From contig NZ_JAPFPY010000001.1 in the NCBI RefSeq assembly GCF_026240945.1, positions 248,001-312,000 of the forward strand: a DNA stretch of 64,000 bases, written 5' to 3'. This DNA comes from Mycolicibacterium sp. J2 (lineage in GTDB: Bacteria; Actinomycetota; Actinomycetes; Mycobacteriales; Mycobacteriaceae). Shown here piece by piece: positions 8,617 to 17,060 of the stretch. The position numbers and the translations under genes were made by a program. Numbering within the stretch: position 1 is the stretch's first letter; every line of letters begins with the position of its first letter. The notes under the pieces are model-generated. The model was not told where the DNA came from and ran no database searches. It worked only from the letters and a program-made list of their open reading frames with translations.

Positions 8617-9720
8617 GTGACCACACACGTCACGATCGTCGGCGCAGGCATCGGCGGCCTGGTGCTGGCCCGGGTACTGCACGTGCACGGCATCACCAGC
8701 ACGGTCTACGAGGCCGAGCCGTCGGCCGGCAGTCGCGCCCAGGGTGGCCAACTGGACATCCACGCCGGCACCGGCCAGCCGGCGTTGGCGCTGGCGGGGC
8801 TGACTGAGGCGTTTCGCGCCATCATCCACCACGGCGCCGAGGCCGACCGGGTGCTCGCCCCCGACGGCACGGTGCTGCTCGACGAGCCCGATGACGGCGC
8901 CGGTGGCCGTCCCGAGGTGTTACGCGGCGAGCTGCGCCGGATCCTGCTCGACTCCCTACCCGAGGGCACGGTCCACTGGGGGCGCAAGGTGACCGGCGTC
9001 CGCCCACTCGGTGCGGGCCGACACGAGCTCGGCTTCGACGACGGCACCGTGGTGCGCACCGAGCTGCTGGTCGGGGCCGACGGCGCCTGGTCGAAGGTCC
9101 GGCCGTTGCTGTCCGAGGCGGAACCGGTGTACGCCGGCCTGACCTTCGTGGAGACCTATCTGTACGACGCCGACACCAGGCACCCCGCGACCGCGGCGGC
9201 GGTCGGCGCCGGCTCGATGTTCGCCCCCGCCCCCGGCAAGTGGATCGGTGCGCACCGCGAGCCGAATGGCGTCCTGCACGCGTATATCGCCCTGCACCGC
9301 CCCGCCGAGTGGATCGGCGCGGCCGAACTGACCGACCCCGCCCGCGTCGCGGCCGAGTTCGACGGCTGGGCAAGCGAACTCACCGCCCTGATCACCGACT
9401 GCGACGCCGGGCCGACCGTCCGGATGCTCTACACCCTGCCGGTGGGTCATCGCTGGCCCCGCACCGCCGGCGTGACCCTCATCGGCGATGCCGCGCATCT
9501 GTCGCCGCCCGCGGGCGAGGGGGCCAACCTGGCCATGCTCGACGGCGCCGAGCTCGGTGCGGCGCTGGCCGCGCACCCCGGTGACCCCGAAGCCGCCCTG
9601 GCCGCCTACGAGGCCGCCATGTTCCCGCGCGGCGAGGCCGCCGCCATGGCCGCCATCCGGATGCTGGACGGGATGCACGCGCCGTCCGAGCTACTGACCA
9701 CCCTTTCGCGAAAAACTTGA
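8617..9720 (+). CDS. FAD-dependent monooxygenase, TetX-like
   Basis: A 367-residue class A flavoprotein hydroxylase. VTIVGAGIGGLVLARVL is the FAD-binding GxGxxG motif; GADGAWSKVRPLL is the DG motif; IGDAAHLSPPAGEGANLAMLDGAELGAAL is the GD motif. The segment AQGGQLDIHAGTGQPALALAGL resembles TetX-type tetracycline-inactivating enzymes more than phenolic hydroxylases. GTG at 8617 follows an AAAGGGGG site. Divergent TetR partner and shared operator suggest inducible expression. M. abscessus has a comparable TetR-TetX pair; whether this enzyme attacks tetracyclines is inference. Confidence 0.87.
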   Translation: MTTHVTIVGAGIGGLVLARVLHVHGITSTVYEAEPSAGSRAQGGQLDIHAGTGQPALALAGLTEAFRAIIHHGAEADRVLAPDGTVLLDEPDDGAGGRPEVLRGELRRILLDSLPEGTVHWGRKVTGVRPLGAGRHELGFDDGTVVRTELLVGADGAWSKVRPLLSEAEPVYAGLTFVETYLYDADTRHPATAAAVGAGSMFAPAPGKWIGAHREPNGVLHAYIALHRPAEWIGAAELTDPARVAAEFDGWASELTALITDCDAGPTVRMLYTLPVGHRWPRTAGVTLIGDAAHLSPPAGEGANLAMLDGAELGAALAAHPGDPEAALAAYEAAMFPRGEAAAMAAIRMLDGMHAPSELLTTLSRKT

Positions 9721-9740
9721 CATGTGTAAAGTTCGCCGCC

Positions 9741-10604
9741 ATGGACAACATCAGGGGCAGGACCATCGCGATCACCGGCGCCGCTCGCGGTATCGGTTAT
9801 GCCACCGCCAAGGAGCTACTGAGTCGCGGCGCCCGCGTCGTCATCGGCGACCGTGACGTCGCCCTGCAGGAATCGGCCGTCGTCGAGCTGACCAAGCTCG
9901 GCCAGGTCTCCGGCTATCCGCTCGACGTCACCGACCGGGAGTCCTTCGCGACCTTCTTGGACAAGGCCCGCACCGATGGCGGCGGCCATATCGACGTCCT
10001 GATCAACAACGCCGGCGTGATGCCGGTGGGCCCGTTCCTGGACGAGACCGAACAGTCGATCCGGTCCTCGCTCGAGGTCAACGTGTACGGCGTGCTGACC
10101 GGCTGTCAGCTGGCCCTACCGGACATGGTCAAGCGCCGCCGCGGCCACGTCATCAACATCGCCTCGCTCTCGGGCCTGATCCCGCTACCGGGCCAGGTGG
10201 TCTATGTCGGCGCCAAGTACGCCGTCGTCGGACTGTCCACCGCACTGGCCGACGAGATGGCCCCCTACGGCGTGAACGTCTCGGTCATCATGCCGCCGTT
10301 CACCAACACCGAACTGATCTCGGGCACCAAGTCCGGCGGTGCCATCAAGCCGGTCGAGCCGGAGGAGATCGCCGCCGCGATCGTCAAGACGCTCAACAAG
10401 CCCAAGACCCACGTGTCGGTGCCGCCGCCGCTGCGGTTCACCGCGCAGGCCGCGCAGATGCTGCCGCCGAAGGCGCGGCGCGCGATGAACAAGGCGCTCG
10501 GACTGGACAACGTGTTCCTGGAGTTCGACAAGACCAAGCGCAAGGCCTACGAGGACCGCGCCCGCGCCGCGCAGGGTGTCATCGAGTCCGACGGCACCAC
10601 GTAG
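9741..10604 (+). CDS. Short-chain dehydrogenase/reductase
   Basis: A 287-residue SDR starting MDNIRGRTIAITG. It has the TGAARGIG cofactor loop, INNAGV, the catalytic serine in NIASLSG and Tyr-x3-Lys in VYVGAKYA. The extended C-terminus (beyond about residue 235, rich in Lys/Ala) resembles the mycobacterial group with a lipid- or sterol-like substrate, but no specific reaction can be assigned. It begins 20 bases after the monooxygenase stop. Its 3' end overlaps the convergent alanine racemase by 58 bases. Confidence 0.85.
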   Translation: MDNIRGRTIAITGAARGIGYATAKELLSRGARVVIGDRDVALQESAVVELTKLGQVSGYPLDVTDRESFATFLDKARTDGGGHIDVLINNAGVMPVGPFLDETEQSIRSSLEVNVYGVLTGCQLALPDMVKRRRGHVINIASLSGLIPLPGQVVYVGAKYAVVGLSTALADEMAPYGVNVSVIMPPFTNTELISGTKSGGAIKPVEPEEIAAAIVKTLNKPKTHVSVPPPLRFTAQAAQMLPPKARRAMNKALGLDNVFLEFDKTKRKAYEDRARAAQGVIESDGTT

Positions 10605-11683
10605 CGCCGCGTGGTCCGCCCGCCGATCCCGGTGAGGATCTCGTAGTCGATGGTGCCGGTCGCCAGCGCCCAGTCACCGGCGCTCGCGCCGGCACCACCG
10701 AACAGCACCGCCCGGTCCCCCTCGGTCACGCCACCGCCGTCGTGGCCGAGGTCCACCACCAGCTGGTCCATGCAGATCCGCCCCACACCCGCGAACCGGC
10801 GGCCCCGAATATCCACCGGCAGCCGGCCGCTCAGCGCCCGCGGCACGCCGTCGGCGTAACCGCACGCCAGCACCGCCACCACGGTGTCACGCGGCGCCAC
10901 CCAGGTGTGGTTGTACGAAACACCCTGTCCCGCAGTAATTCTCTTCACCATCGCCACCTCGGCGGTCATCGTCATGGCCGGGATCAACCCGAAGTCGCCG
11001 GGCATGGGCACCGGACTGCGGCCGTAGAGCGCGATCCCGGTGCGCACCACCTCCCGGCACAGATTCCGATCCGTCAGCGCGGCAGCAGAATTGGCGATGT
11101 GCACCCGCTGCGGGGGCAACCCCACGCGACGCAGGTCGGCCACCCGGGCGTCCAGGCCGGCCGCCTGCGCGGCGTTGAGCGGGTGCCCCGGTTCGTCCCC
11201 GCGGGCCAGGTGACACATCACCGTCCGCAGCTGCACCGCATCATCCTTGAGCAACGCGCACAACTCGGGCCATTCGCGTTCGGACACCCCACTGCGGGCC
11301 AGGCCGGTGTCCACCTTCACCCCGACGGTACCGACGCGGCCCAGCCGGTGCGCCGCGGCGATCACCGCGGCCAGCTGGGCCGACGCGGACACCACCACCT
11401 CGATGTCGGCGGCGATGGCCGCCGCGAAATCCGTTGACGGCGTGTGCAACCAGGCGATCACCGGGGCGCCGATACCGGCCGCCCGCAGGGCGAGCGCCTC
11501 GGCCACGGTGGCCACCCCGAGTTCGGTGGCCCCGGCCGCCAGCGCGGTCCGGGACACCTGCACCGCGCCGTGCCCGTAGCCGTCGGCCTTGACCACCGCG
11601 ATCACCTCGGCGCCGGACCGCTCACGCAGGACACCGACGTTGTGCGCGATGGCCGCCAGGTCGACGACCGCCTCCGGACTCAG
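10547..11683 (-). CDS. alr: Alanine racemase
   Basis: A PLP enzyme that interconverts L- and D-alanine. AVVDLAAIAHNVG and VIAVVKADGYGHGA contain the PLP lysine (Lys32 in this model); the second catalytic residue is Tyr in GVSYNHTW; RICMDQLVVDLG and the IDYEILTGIGGRTTRRYV end complete the fold. There is no ATG, GTG or TTG in frame at a suitable place. A CTG overlapping the transaminase stop (CTGA, 11680-11683) would give 378 residues, the normal family size. Last gene of the LysR/permease/transaminase set. The usual mycobacterial cell-wall alr lies elsewhere, so this may be a second, catabolic copy. Confidence 0.85.
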   Translation of the reverse strand: MSPEAVVDLAAIAHNVGVLRERSGAEVIAVVKADGYGHGAVQVSRTALAAGATELGVATVAEALALRAAGIGAPVIAWLHTPSTDFAAAIAADIEVVVSASAQLAAVIAAAHRLGRVGTVGVKVDTGLARSGVSEREWPELCALLKDDAVQLRTVMCHLARGDEPGHPLNAAQAAGLDARVADLRRVGLPPQRVHIANSAAALTDRNLCREVVRTGIALYGRSPVPMPGDFGLIPAMTMTAEVAMVKRITAGQGVSYNHTWVAPRDTVVAVLACGYADGVPRALSGRLPVDIRGRRFAGVGRICMDQLVVDLGHDGGGVTEGDRAVLFGGAGASAGDWALATGTIDYEILTGIGGRTTRRYVVPSDSMTPCAARARSS

Positions 11684-12696
11684 TATTCGATCGCTTCGAT
11701 CAGCGGGCCCGGCTCGTCCATCAACGCCCAGAACCGATCCCGGATGGCCACCGTCATCGGCCCTGGCGTGCCGTCGCCGATCGGTTCGCCGTCCAGCGAG
11801 TTGATCGGGGTGACCCCACCGGCGGTGGTCACGGCCATCAGTTCGTCGGCGTCGTAGAGCTCGTGGCTGGTGACATCGCGCAGGGTGGCCTCGATACCCA
11901 TCTGGTCGGCCAGCTCGAACACCGTCTTGCGGGTGATGCCCGGCAACGCGTTTCGCGACGGGGAGGCCAGTTTGCCGTCCTTGACGATGCACACGTTGAA
12001 GCCGGGCCCCTCGGCCACGCAGTTGTCGGAATCCAGCAGGATGGCGGTGCGGGCACCGCGATCCTTGGCCTCGAAGCTGGCCGCGGTGAGGTCGCCCCAC
12101 TGGTAGTTCTTGATGGTCGGGTCGACGGTGTTGCGGCCGGCGCGGCGGACGTGGCGCGGCACGATGGCGGTGGTGCCGAAGATCTGTTCGGCCGGCGGGA
12201 ACGCCCACAGGTAGGGGATGGCGTAGATGTAGACCTGGTGGGTCAGCTTGGACAAGTCCTTCTCGCCCTTGCGTTTTCCGTAACCGCGGGTGACGGTCAG
12301 GTTCACGAAGGATTCCCGCAGCTGCGACATGCTCACGCACTTCTTGGTGATCTCGGCGAGTTCGTCCTTGCTCATCCCGGCGTCCAGGCGCAGCTTGGCC
12401 GCCCCGTCGAGCAGCCGGTCCAGGTGGTCGCCGAGCCGGAAGATGTTGCCGTGCCACACATGGGCGACGGTGTAGGTCAGATCGGAATGCCCGAAGCCGG
12501 TGTCGAAGATGGAGATCTTGGCCTCTTCGGCGGGCAGGTACTCGCCCTCGATCCAGGCCACCCCGCCGGCGAACGGGCTGGAGGTGTCCAATTCGTAGTC
12601 GCTGTACTGGATCACCGAGCCGGGCGGGGTGTCCTCACGGATGGCGCCGGGTTCGACGGCGACGAGATTGGAGGTGCCTGCGTCTGCCAGAGTCAT
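11680..12696 (-). CDS. (R)-selective amine:pyruvate transaminase (PLP fold type IV)
   Basis: A 338-residue class IV aminotransferase. The PLP lysine is Lys196 in TVDPTIKNYQWGDL, and the FDTGFGHSDLTYTV segment is characteristic of (R)-amine transaminases, the group that moves the amino group of D-alanine or an (R)-amine to a keto acid or ketone. From memory it is very close to the characterised M. vanbaalenii enzyme. Automatic labels such as D-amino-acid or branched-chain aminotransferase are possible. It sits 15 bases after the APC permease and overlaps the alanine racemase start, so the three are likely one operon. Confidence 0.88.
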   Translation of the reverse strand: MTLADAGTSNLVAVEPGAIREDTPPGSVIQYSDYELDTSSPFAGGVAWIEGEYLPAEEAKISIFDTGFGHSDLTYTVAHVWHGNIFRLGDHLDRLLDGAAKLRLDAGMSKDELAEITKKCVSMSQLRESFVNLTVTRGYGKRKGEKDLSKLTHQVYIYAIPYLWAFPPAEQIFGTTAIVPRHVRRAGRNTVDPTIKNYQWGDLTAASFEAKDRGARTAILLDSDNCVAEGPGFNVCIVKDGKLASPSRNALPGITRKTVFELADQMGIEATLRDVTSHELYDADELMAVTTAGGVTPINSLDGEPIGDGTPGPMTVAIRDRFWALMDEPGPLIEAIEY

Positions 12697-12711
12697 GTGT
12701 TTCGGACCTTT

Positions 12712-14214
12712 CTAGATGTGGTGGGTCTTGGCGTATTCGGCACCGGCGTCGCCACGGCGCAGCCGCGACTTGAGCCCGGTGGCCCACCACACGGCGGCGA
12801 TGGCAACGATGCCGAGGAACACCCATTTGTTGTTGGTGAACTGCGGGAGGAAGAGCAGCGCCACGGCCACGCCGAGGAACACCACCAGCGCGGTGACATA
12901 GAGCGGCAGGCGCCAGCGGCCCAGGTCGAAGGTGCCGGGCTCCCCCACCGGGATGGTGCCGCGCCGGTATCCGACCAGCAGTCCGATGGTCTGCAGGATG
13001 TAGACGAAGAAGAACAGCAGCGAGGCGATGCCGATGATGTAGTTGAACGCCTCCTCGTTCACCAGGGCCGAGCACAGCAGCAGCGCCGACAGGCAGCCCA
13101 GGCCGATGACCGCATACGTCGGGGTCTTGCTCTTGGCCGAGACGTGCCGCCAGACGTGGGAGAACGGCAGCATGTTGTCCCGGGCCATCGAGTAGGTCAG
13201 CCGGGTCGCCACCAGGATGTTCGCCAGCAGGCACGCCAGGATGTTGGTCAGCGCCACGGCGACAACGATCTTGGTGACGACGGGACCGGCCTGCTGGGTG
13301 ATGATCTCCTCGATCGGCGCGGCCGAGTTGGCCTCGACCGCAGCGGAATCCTTGATGGCCAACACGTAGACCACGTACATCAGGAATTCGATGACGATCG
13401 AGGTGATCAGCGCGTAGAACATGGTCTTGGGCACCACGCGGCGGGCGTTCTTGGTCTCCTCGGCGACGTCGGCGCCGGACTCGACGCCGATCAGGCCGAA
13501 GAACGGGCCGAGCGCAGCGGCCAGCCAGGCCAGCAGGTAGGAGTCCTTGTCTCCGGACTGCCCGCCGGTGAACAGCGTCGAGATCGGCTGGTGATTTTCC
13601 GGCGCGGAGAACGCGATGATCGCGATCAGCGCGGTGGCGCCGACGGTGATGACCAGTTCGAGGCTGACGCCGATGTTGTTGACCATCGTGGCGAACCGCA
13701 CGCCGTAGATGTTGATCAGCACGCAGACGAACACCACCGCGATGGCCAGCAGGATCTGCGCGCTCTGACTCATGCTCCAGCCGAACAACCCGCCGAGGTA
13801 GCCCGACAGGATGAAGCCGACACCGGTCATGCCGCACACCCAGCCCATCAGCGCGATGAACCCGGTGAACCAGGCGAGGTTGGGTCCGTTGATCCGGCTG
13901 ATCCATTGGTAGGAGTAGCCGGCCAGCGGCAGCTTGGCGGTCAGGTCGGCGGCGATGAACGTCCACAGGGCGAATACCGCGCCGGCCAGCAGCAGCGTCC
14001 ACACGAACGGCGCGCCCGCGGTGAAGTAGCCGGCGCCGAAGCCGGTGAACACCGCGGTGGTGGCGCTGATGGTGGCAAAACCGATGGCGAACGAGGCCAG
14101 CGTGCCGACCGAGCGGTCCAGCTTCTGCGTGTAGCCCAACTCGGCGAGCTTGGCGTCTTCGGCGTTCATGGATGAATGGGGTGAGTGGGGTGGTGAAGCA
14201 AGCGCATCCGTCAT
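12712..14214 (-). CDS. APC-superfamily amino acid/amine permease
   Basis: A 500-residue, about 12-helix transporter. Helix 1 carries SFAIGFATISATTAVFTGFGAGYF, the cytoplasmic loop ESGADVAEETKNARRVVPKTM is the conserved APC motif, and ATRLTYSMARDNMLPF is the loop after helix 8. GGAG five bases before ATG at 14214 picks this start over GTG at 14220. It resembles GABA/amine permeases (BAT1-like) but the substrate is not certain. It heads the permease-transaminase-racemase operon, so it probably imports the amine or amino acid that the transaminase uses. Confidence 0.92.
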   Translation of the reverse strand: MTDALASPPHSPHSSMNAEDAKLAELGYTQKLDRSVGTLASFAIGFATISATTAVFTGFGAGYFTAGAPFVWTLLLAGAVFALWTFIAADLTAKLPLAGYSYQWISRINGPNLAWFTGFIALMGWVCGMTGVGFILSGYLGGLFGWSMSQSAQILLAIAVVFVCVLINIYGVRFATMVNNIGVSLELVITVGATALIAIIAFSAPENHQPISTLFTGGQSGDKDSYLLAWLAAALGPFFGLIGVESGADVAEETKNARRVVPKTMFYALITSIVIEFLMYVVYVLAIKDSAAVEANSAAPIEEIITQQAGPVVTKIVVAVALTNILACLLANILVATRLTYSMARDNMLPFSHVWRHVSAKSKTPTYAVIGLGCLSALLLCSALVNEEAFNYIIGIASLLFFFVYILQTIGLLVGYRRGTIPVGEPGTFDLGRWRLPLYVTALVVFLGVAVALLFLPQFTNNKWVFLGIVAIAAVWWATGLKSRLRRGDAGAEYAKTHHI

Positions 14215-14301
14215 GATCACTCCAGGTCAGGTGAAGTCGGGGAACGACTGCTGTAAGGAAAACGCCACCGGACGGTCACCGGAAGTTCCATCTTTTGATC
14301 T

Positions 14302-14324
14302 AGTGATAACGAAGATTTATCACT
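14302..14324. promoter_or_regulatory. Candidate LysR operator ahead of the permease
   Basis: AGTGATA (14302-14308) and TATCACT (14318-14324) form a perfect 7-base inverted repeat with a 9-base spacer. It contains T-N11-A style symmetry expected for LysR-type boxes. It overlaps the last codons of the LysR gene and lies about 90 bases upstream of the permease start, so it could control the downstream operon. An alternative reading is a weak terminator of lysR. Confidence 0.45.
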
Positions 14325-15234
14325 GCAGGTCGGGTCGGACGTCATCGCCGTCGCCGAAGCTCCACTGCTGCTGCACATGCCGGATCAGGGCGTCGGCCTG
14401 TGGGCTGAGCACATCGGGTTGCCACGCCAACGCCACATGGCTGGGCGGTCGGTCCACGATCGGCACGTAGACGATGCCGGGCCGGTCGTAGAACCGCGCC
14501 ACCGACGACGTCGTGAAGCTGATACCCAGGCCCCTGGCGATCGACGTGGTCTCTGCCTCGTACGTGGCCGCGATCGCAGCGATGGTCGGCGGCCGGTTCC
14601 CGCGCACATCCATCGCCAGCCAGTAGTCCCGCCACTGGCCCGCGGTCAGCGGGGCGCACACGATCGGGTCGTCCAGCAGCTCGGTGATGCGCACCTCTTG
14701 GCGCCCGGCCAACGGATGGTCCCTCGGCAGGCACGCCACCCAGGATTCGGAATCCAGGATCAGCATCCGATGCTCGGGCAGGTCCACCGGAGGGCGGATC
14801 AGCGCGACCTCGGTGGCACCGGAGGCCAGCCCGGCGGTCGGGTCGGCGAAATCGAATTCGATCGGTTCGACGCTGACGTCGGGGTAGGCCGCCTCGAAAT
14901 GCCGCACGATGCGGAACAACAGGTCGGCGCCGGTCCCGATCAGATACCCCAGCCGCAGCCGGCCCTGCCGGGTACCCGACAGCGTCACCAGGTTGTCCAC
15001 CACCGCGTCCACCCCGGCCAGCGCCTGCTGCACCTGCGGAAGCCACGCCGCACCCAGGTCGGTGAGCGCCACCTCACGGGTGTTGCGGCGCAACAGCACC
15101 ACCCCGAACGCCTGCTCCAACTGTTTGATCGCGGTGGACAGCGCCGGCTGGGTGATGAACAAGCGTTCGGCGGCGCGGCGGTAATTCAGCTCCTCGCCCA
15201 GGACGGCGAAGTAGCGGAGTTGCCGCAGCGTCAC
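14320..15234 (-). CDS. LysR-family transcriptional regulator
   Basis: A 304-residue regulator. The N-terminal helix-turn-helix (about residues 1-60) reads TLRQLRYFAVLGEELNYRRAAERLFITQPALS, followed by the linker helix TAIKQLEQAFGVVLLRR and a periplasmic-binding-like effector domain. GTG at 15234 gives the standard N-terminus; TTG at 15243 is an alternative only two bases after the kinase stop. It is transcribed in the same direction as the permease, transaminase and racemase, and probably controls them. Confidence 0.9.
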   Translation of the reverse strand: MTLRQLRYFAVLGEELNYRRAAERLFITQPALSTAIKQLEQAFGVVLLRRNTREVALTDLGAAWLPQVQQALAGVDAVVDNLVTLSGTRQGRLRLGYLIGTGADLLFRIVRHFEAAYPDVSVEPIEFDFADPTAGLASGATEVALIRPPVDLPEHRMLILDSESWVACLPRDHPLAGRQEVRITELLDDPIVCAPLTAGQWRDYWLAMDVRGNRPPTIAAIAATYEAETTSIARGLGISFTTSSVARFYDRPGIVYVPIVDRPPSHVALAWQPDVLSPQADALIRHVQQQWSFGDGDDVRPDLQ

Positions 15235-15245
15235 ATCCGGCAAGG

Positions 15246-16640
15246 TCAGCGCACGCCCTCGGTCAGGTCGCGGACCTCGGCGTAGCGGGCCCGGACGGCG
15301 GGCTCGGCGGCGGCCTCGAACCGCTGAGCAGGCGGTGGCGCCCACGCCGGCGGGGTGATCGCGCCGCTGTGCGCCCAGGCAGCCTGGCGGGCCGCACCCA
15401 CGGCGACGTATTCGGCCGGCTCCGGGACGTGCACCGGGACACCGAACACCGTCGGCGCGATCTCGCGCAGCGCCAGCGACTTGGCGCCGCCACCGACCAG
15501 CAGCACCCGCCGCGCAGGCACACCGAGCGCGGTCAGATGGTCCAGCCCGTCGGCCAGCGCGCACAGCAGCCCCTCGACCGCGGCCCGCGCCAGATTGGCG
15601 GGAGTGGCGTTGCCGACCCGCAGCCCGTGCACGGCGCCGGTGGCCTCGGGCCGGTTCGGGGTGCGCTCACCTTCCAGGTAGGGCACCATCACCAGGCCCT
15701 CGCTGCCGGCCGGGGCCGAACACGCCAGCCGGGACAACTCGTCGTGGTCAACGCTCAGCAGCGCGGCCGCGGCGTCCAGCACCCGGGCCCCGTTGAGGGT
15801 GCACACCAGGGGCAGGTGCCGGCCCGTGCCGTCGGCAAAACCGGCGACGAACCCGCCGCTGTCCCTGGCAGGTATCGATGTGCTGGCCGAGACCACCCCC
15901 GAGGTACCGATAGAGACGACGACGTCGCCGTCTTGGACGCCCAATCCCAGTGCAGCGGCGGCATTGTCGCCCAACCCGGCGCCGAACGCGGCTCCTTCAC
16001 CGGTGACGGCCGCCCCGGGTGCCAGCACCTGCGGCAACGCGGGTGTCCGGCCGCGCAGCGCCAGCTCAAGCAGGTCGGGTCGGTAGCAGTCACCGGCCGC
16101 GTCGAAATAGCCGGTGCCGCTGGCATCGCTGCGGTCGGTCGCGATGTCGTCGAGAGTCGTCGCGCACCGCAGCCGCCAGCTCAGCCAGTCGTGCGGCAGG
16201 CAGACCGCGGCGGTACGGTCGGCGGCGGCCGGTTCGTGGTCGGCCAGCCAGCGCAGCTTGGCCACGGTGATGGCGGCCAACGGGACCACCCCGACGGCCT
16301 CGGCCCAGGCACCCGGCCCGCCGAGCTCGGTCACCAGATCGGCCGCCGCGCCCGCCGAGCGGGTGTCGTTCCACAACAGCGCCGGGCGCACCACCTGGCC
16401 GCGGTCGTCCAGGCACACCATGCCGTGCTGCTGCGCACCGACCGACACCGCGGCGACATCACCGAGCCCGCCGGCCTGCTCGATGGCCGCCGACGCCGCC
16501 GATTCCCATGCCGCCGGGTCGATTTCGGTGCCGTCGGGATGGCGGGCCCGGCCCTCGCGCACGACGGCACCGGTATCTGCGTCACAGATGAGCACCTTGC
16601 AGGACTGCGTGGAGGAGTCGATTCCCGCGACGAGGGTCAT
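15246..16640 (-). CDS. xylB: FGGY-family carbohydrate kinase, xylulokinase-like
   Basis: A 464-residue kinase with the two-domain actin/hexokinase fold. [20 protein letters not shown] is the phosphate-1 loop, [15 protein letters not shown] and LLWNDTRS are FGGY_N motifs, [13 protein letters not shown] is phosphate-2, and LLVGGGAKS the adenosine site. The match is best to xylulokinase, which feeds D-xylulose 5-phosphate to the pentose phosphate pathway. No isomerase or sugar transporter is adjacent, so the sugar is not proven. Its stop lies just ahead of the LysR gene, which hints at co-transcription. Confidence 0.85.
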   Translation of the reverse strand: MTLVAGIDSSTQSCKVLICDADTGAVVREGRARHPDGTEIDPAAWESAASAAIEQAGGLGDVAAVSVGAQQHGMVCLDDRGQVVRPALLWNDTRSAGAAADLVTELGGPGAWAEAVGVVPLAAITVAKLRWLADHEPAAADRTAAVCLPHDWLSWRLRCATTLDDIATDRSDASGTGYFDAAGDCYRPDLLELALRGRTPALPQVLAPGAAVTGEGAAFGAGLGDNAAAALGLGVQDGDVVVSIGTSGVVSASTSIPARDSGGFVAGFADGTGRHLPLVCTLNGARVLDAAAALLSVDHDELSRLACSAPAGSEGLVMVPYLEGERTPNRPEATGAVHGLRVGNATPANLARAAVEGLLCALADGLDHLTALGVPARRVLLVGGGAKSLALREIAPTVFGVPVHVPEPAEYVAVGAARQAAWAHSGAITPPAWAPPPAQRFEAAAEPAVRARYAEVRDLTEGVR

Positions 16641-16652
16641 GGAACGCAGACC

Positions 16653-17057
16653 CTAGTCGAACTGCGGCACCGGGTCACCGTTGCGGTAGATCTCGATGGC
16701 ATCGAGCCGCTCGAAGAGCCCGTCGTGGCTGAAGGCGTGCTGTTCGACGGTGCCGACGAGTACCACCCGGACGACTTCGCCGTCCTCGGCCGCATCCAGC
16801 CACAGCGAGGTCACCGGTAAGCCGTCGGCGACCTCGGCGCCGGAGGGCTCGAAGAACCAGACGGCATAGTCCTCACCGGACTCCTCCTCGTCGAAGGTCC
16901 AGCCGCGCTTGGTGATTCGTTCGTCGAAAGCGGCCAGGTCGGCGACGATACCGTCCGGGATGTCGGCCAGTTGGTCGACGATGGCGGCCGGGATCCGGCG
17001 GGTGGTGGCCAGCCGCTTGCGGCGCCGGGCCTTCTTCGCATCACCGCGTTTGGACAC
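16653..17057 (-). CDS. Conserved hypothetical protein with basic N-terminus
   Basis: A 134-residue soluble protein from GTG at 17057. The first 20 residues are highly basic (KRGDAKKARRRKRLATTRR), then a mixed alpha/beta region with many acidic residues (FDEEESGEDYAVWFFEPSG). I do not recognise a family. It sits three bases after metZ and before the kinase on the same strand, so it is likely in the metZ transcription unit. Confidence 0.7.
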   Translation of the reverse strand: MSKRGDAKKARRRKRLATTRRIPAAIVDQLADIPDGIVADLAAFDERITKRGWTFDEEESGEDYAVWFFEPSGAEVADGLPVTSLWLDAAEDGEVVRVVLVGTVEQHAFSHDGLFERLDAIEIYRNGDPVPQFD

Positions 17058-17060
17058 GGG

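Noticed and set aside
9717..9740. TTGACA ahead of the SDR at 9741 as a -35 box
   Set aside because: A matching -10 would fall on or after the start codon, and the gene follows the monooxygenase by only 20 bases, so read-through is simpler.
11863..14175. Long plus-strand ORF of 770 codons opposite the transaminase and permease
   Set aside because: Low-complexity Gln/His/Arg/Gly/Val composition typical of antisense frames in GC-rich DNA; both genes under it have clear family motifs.
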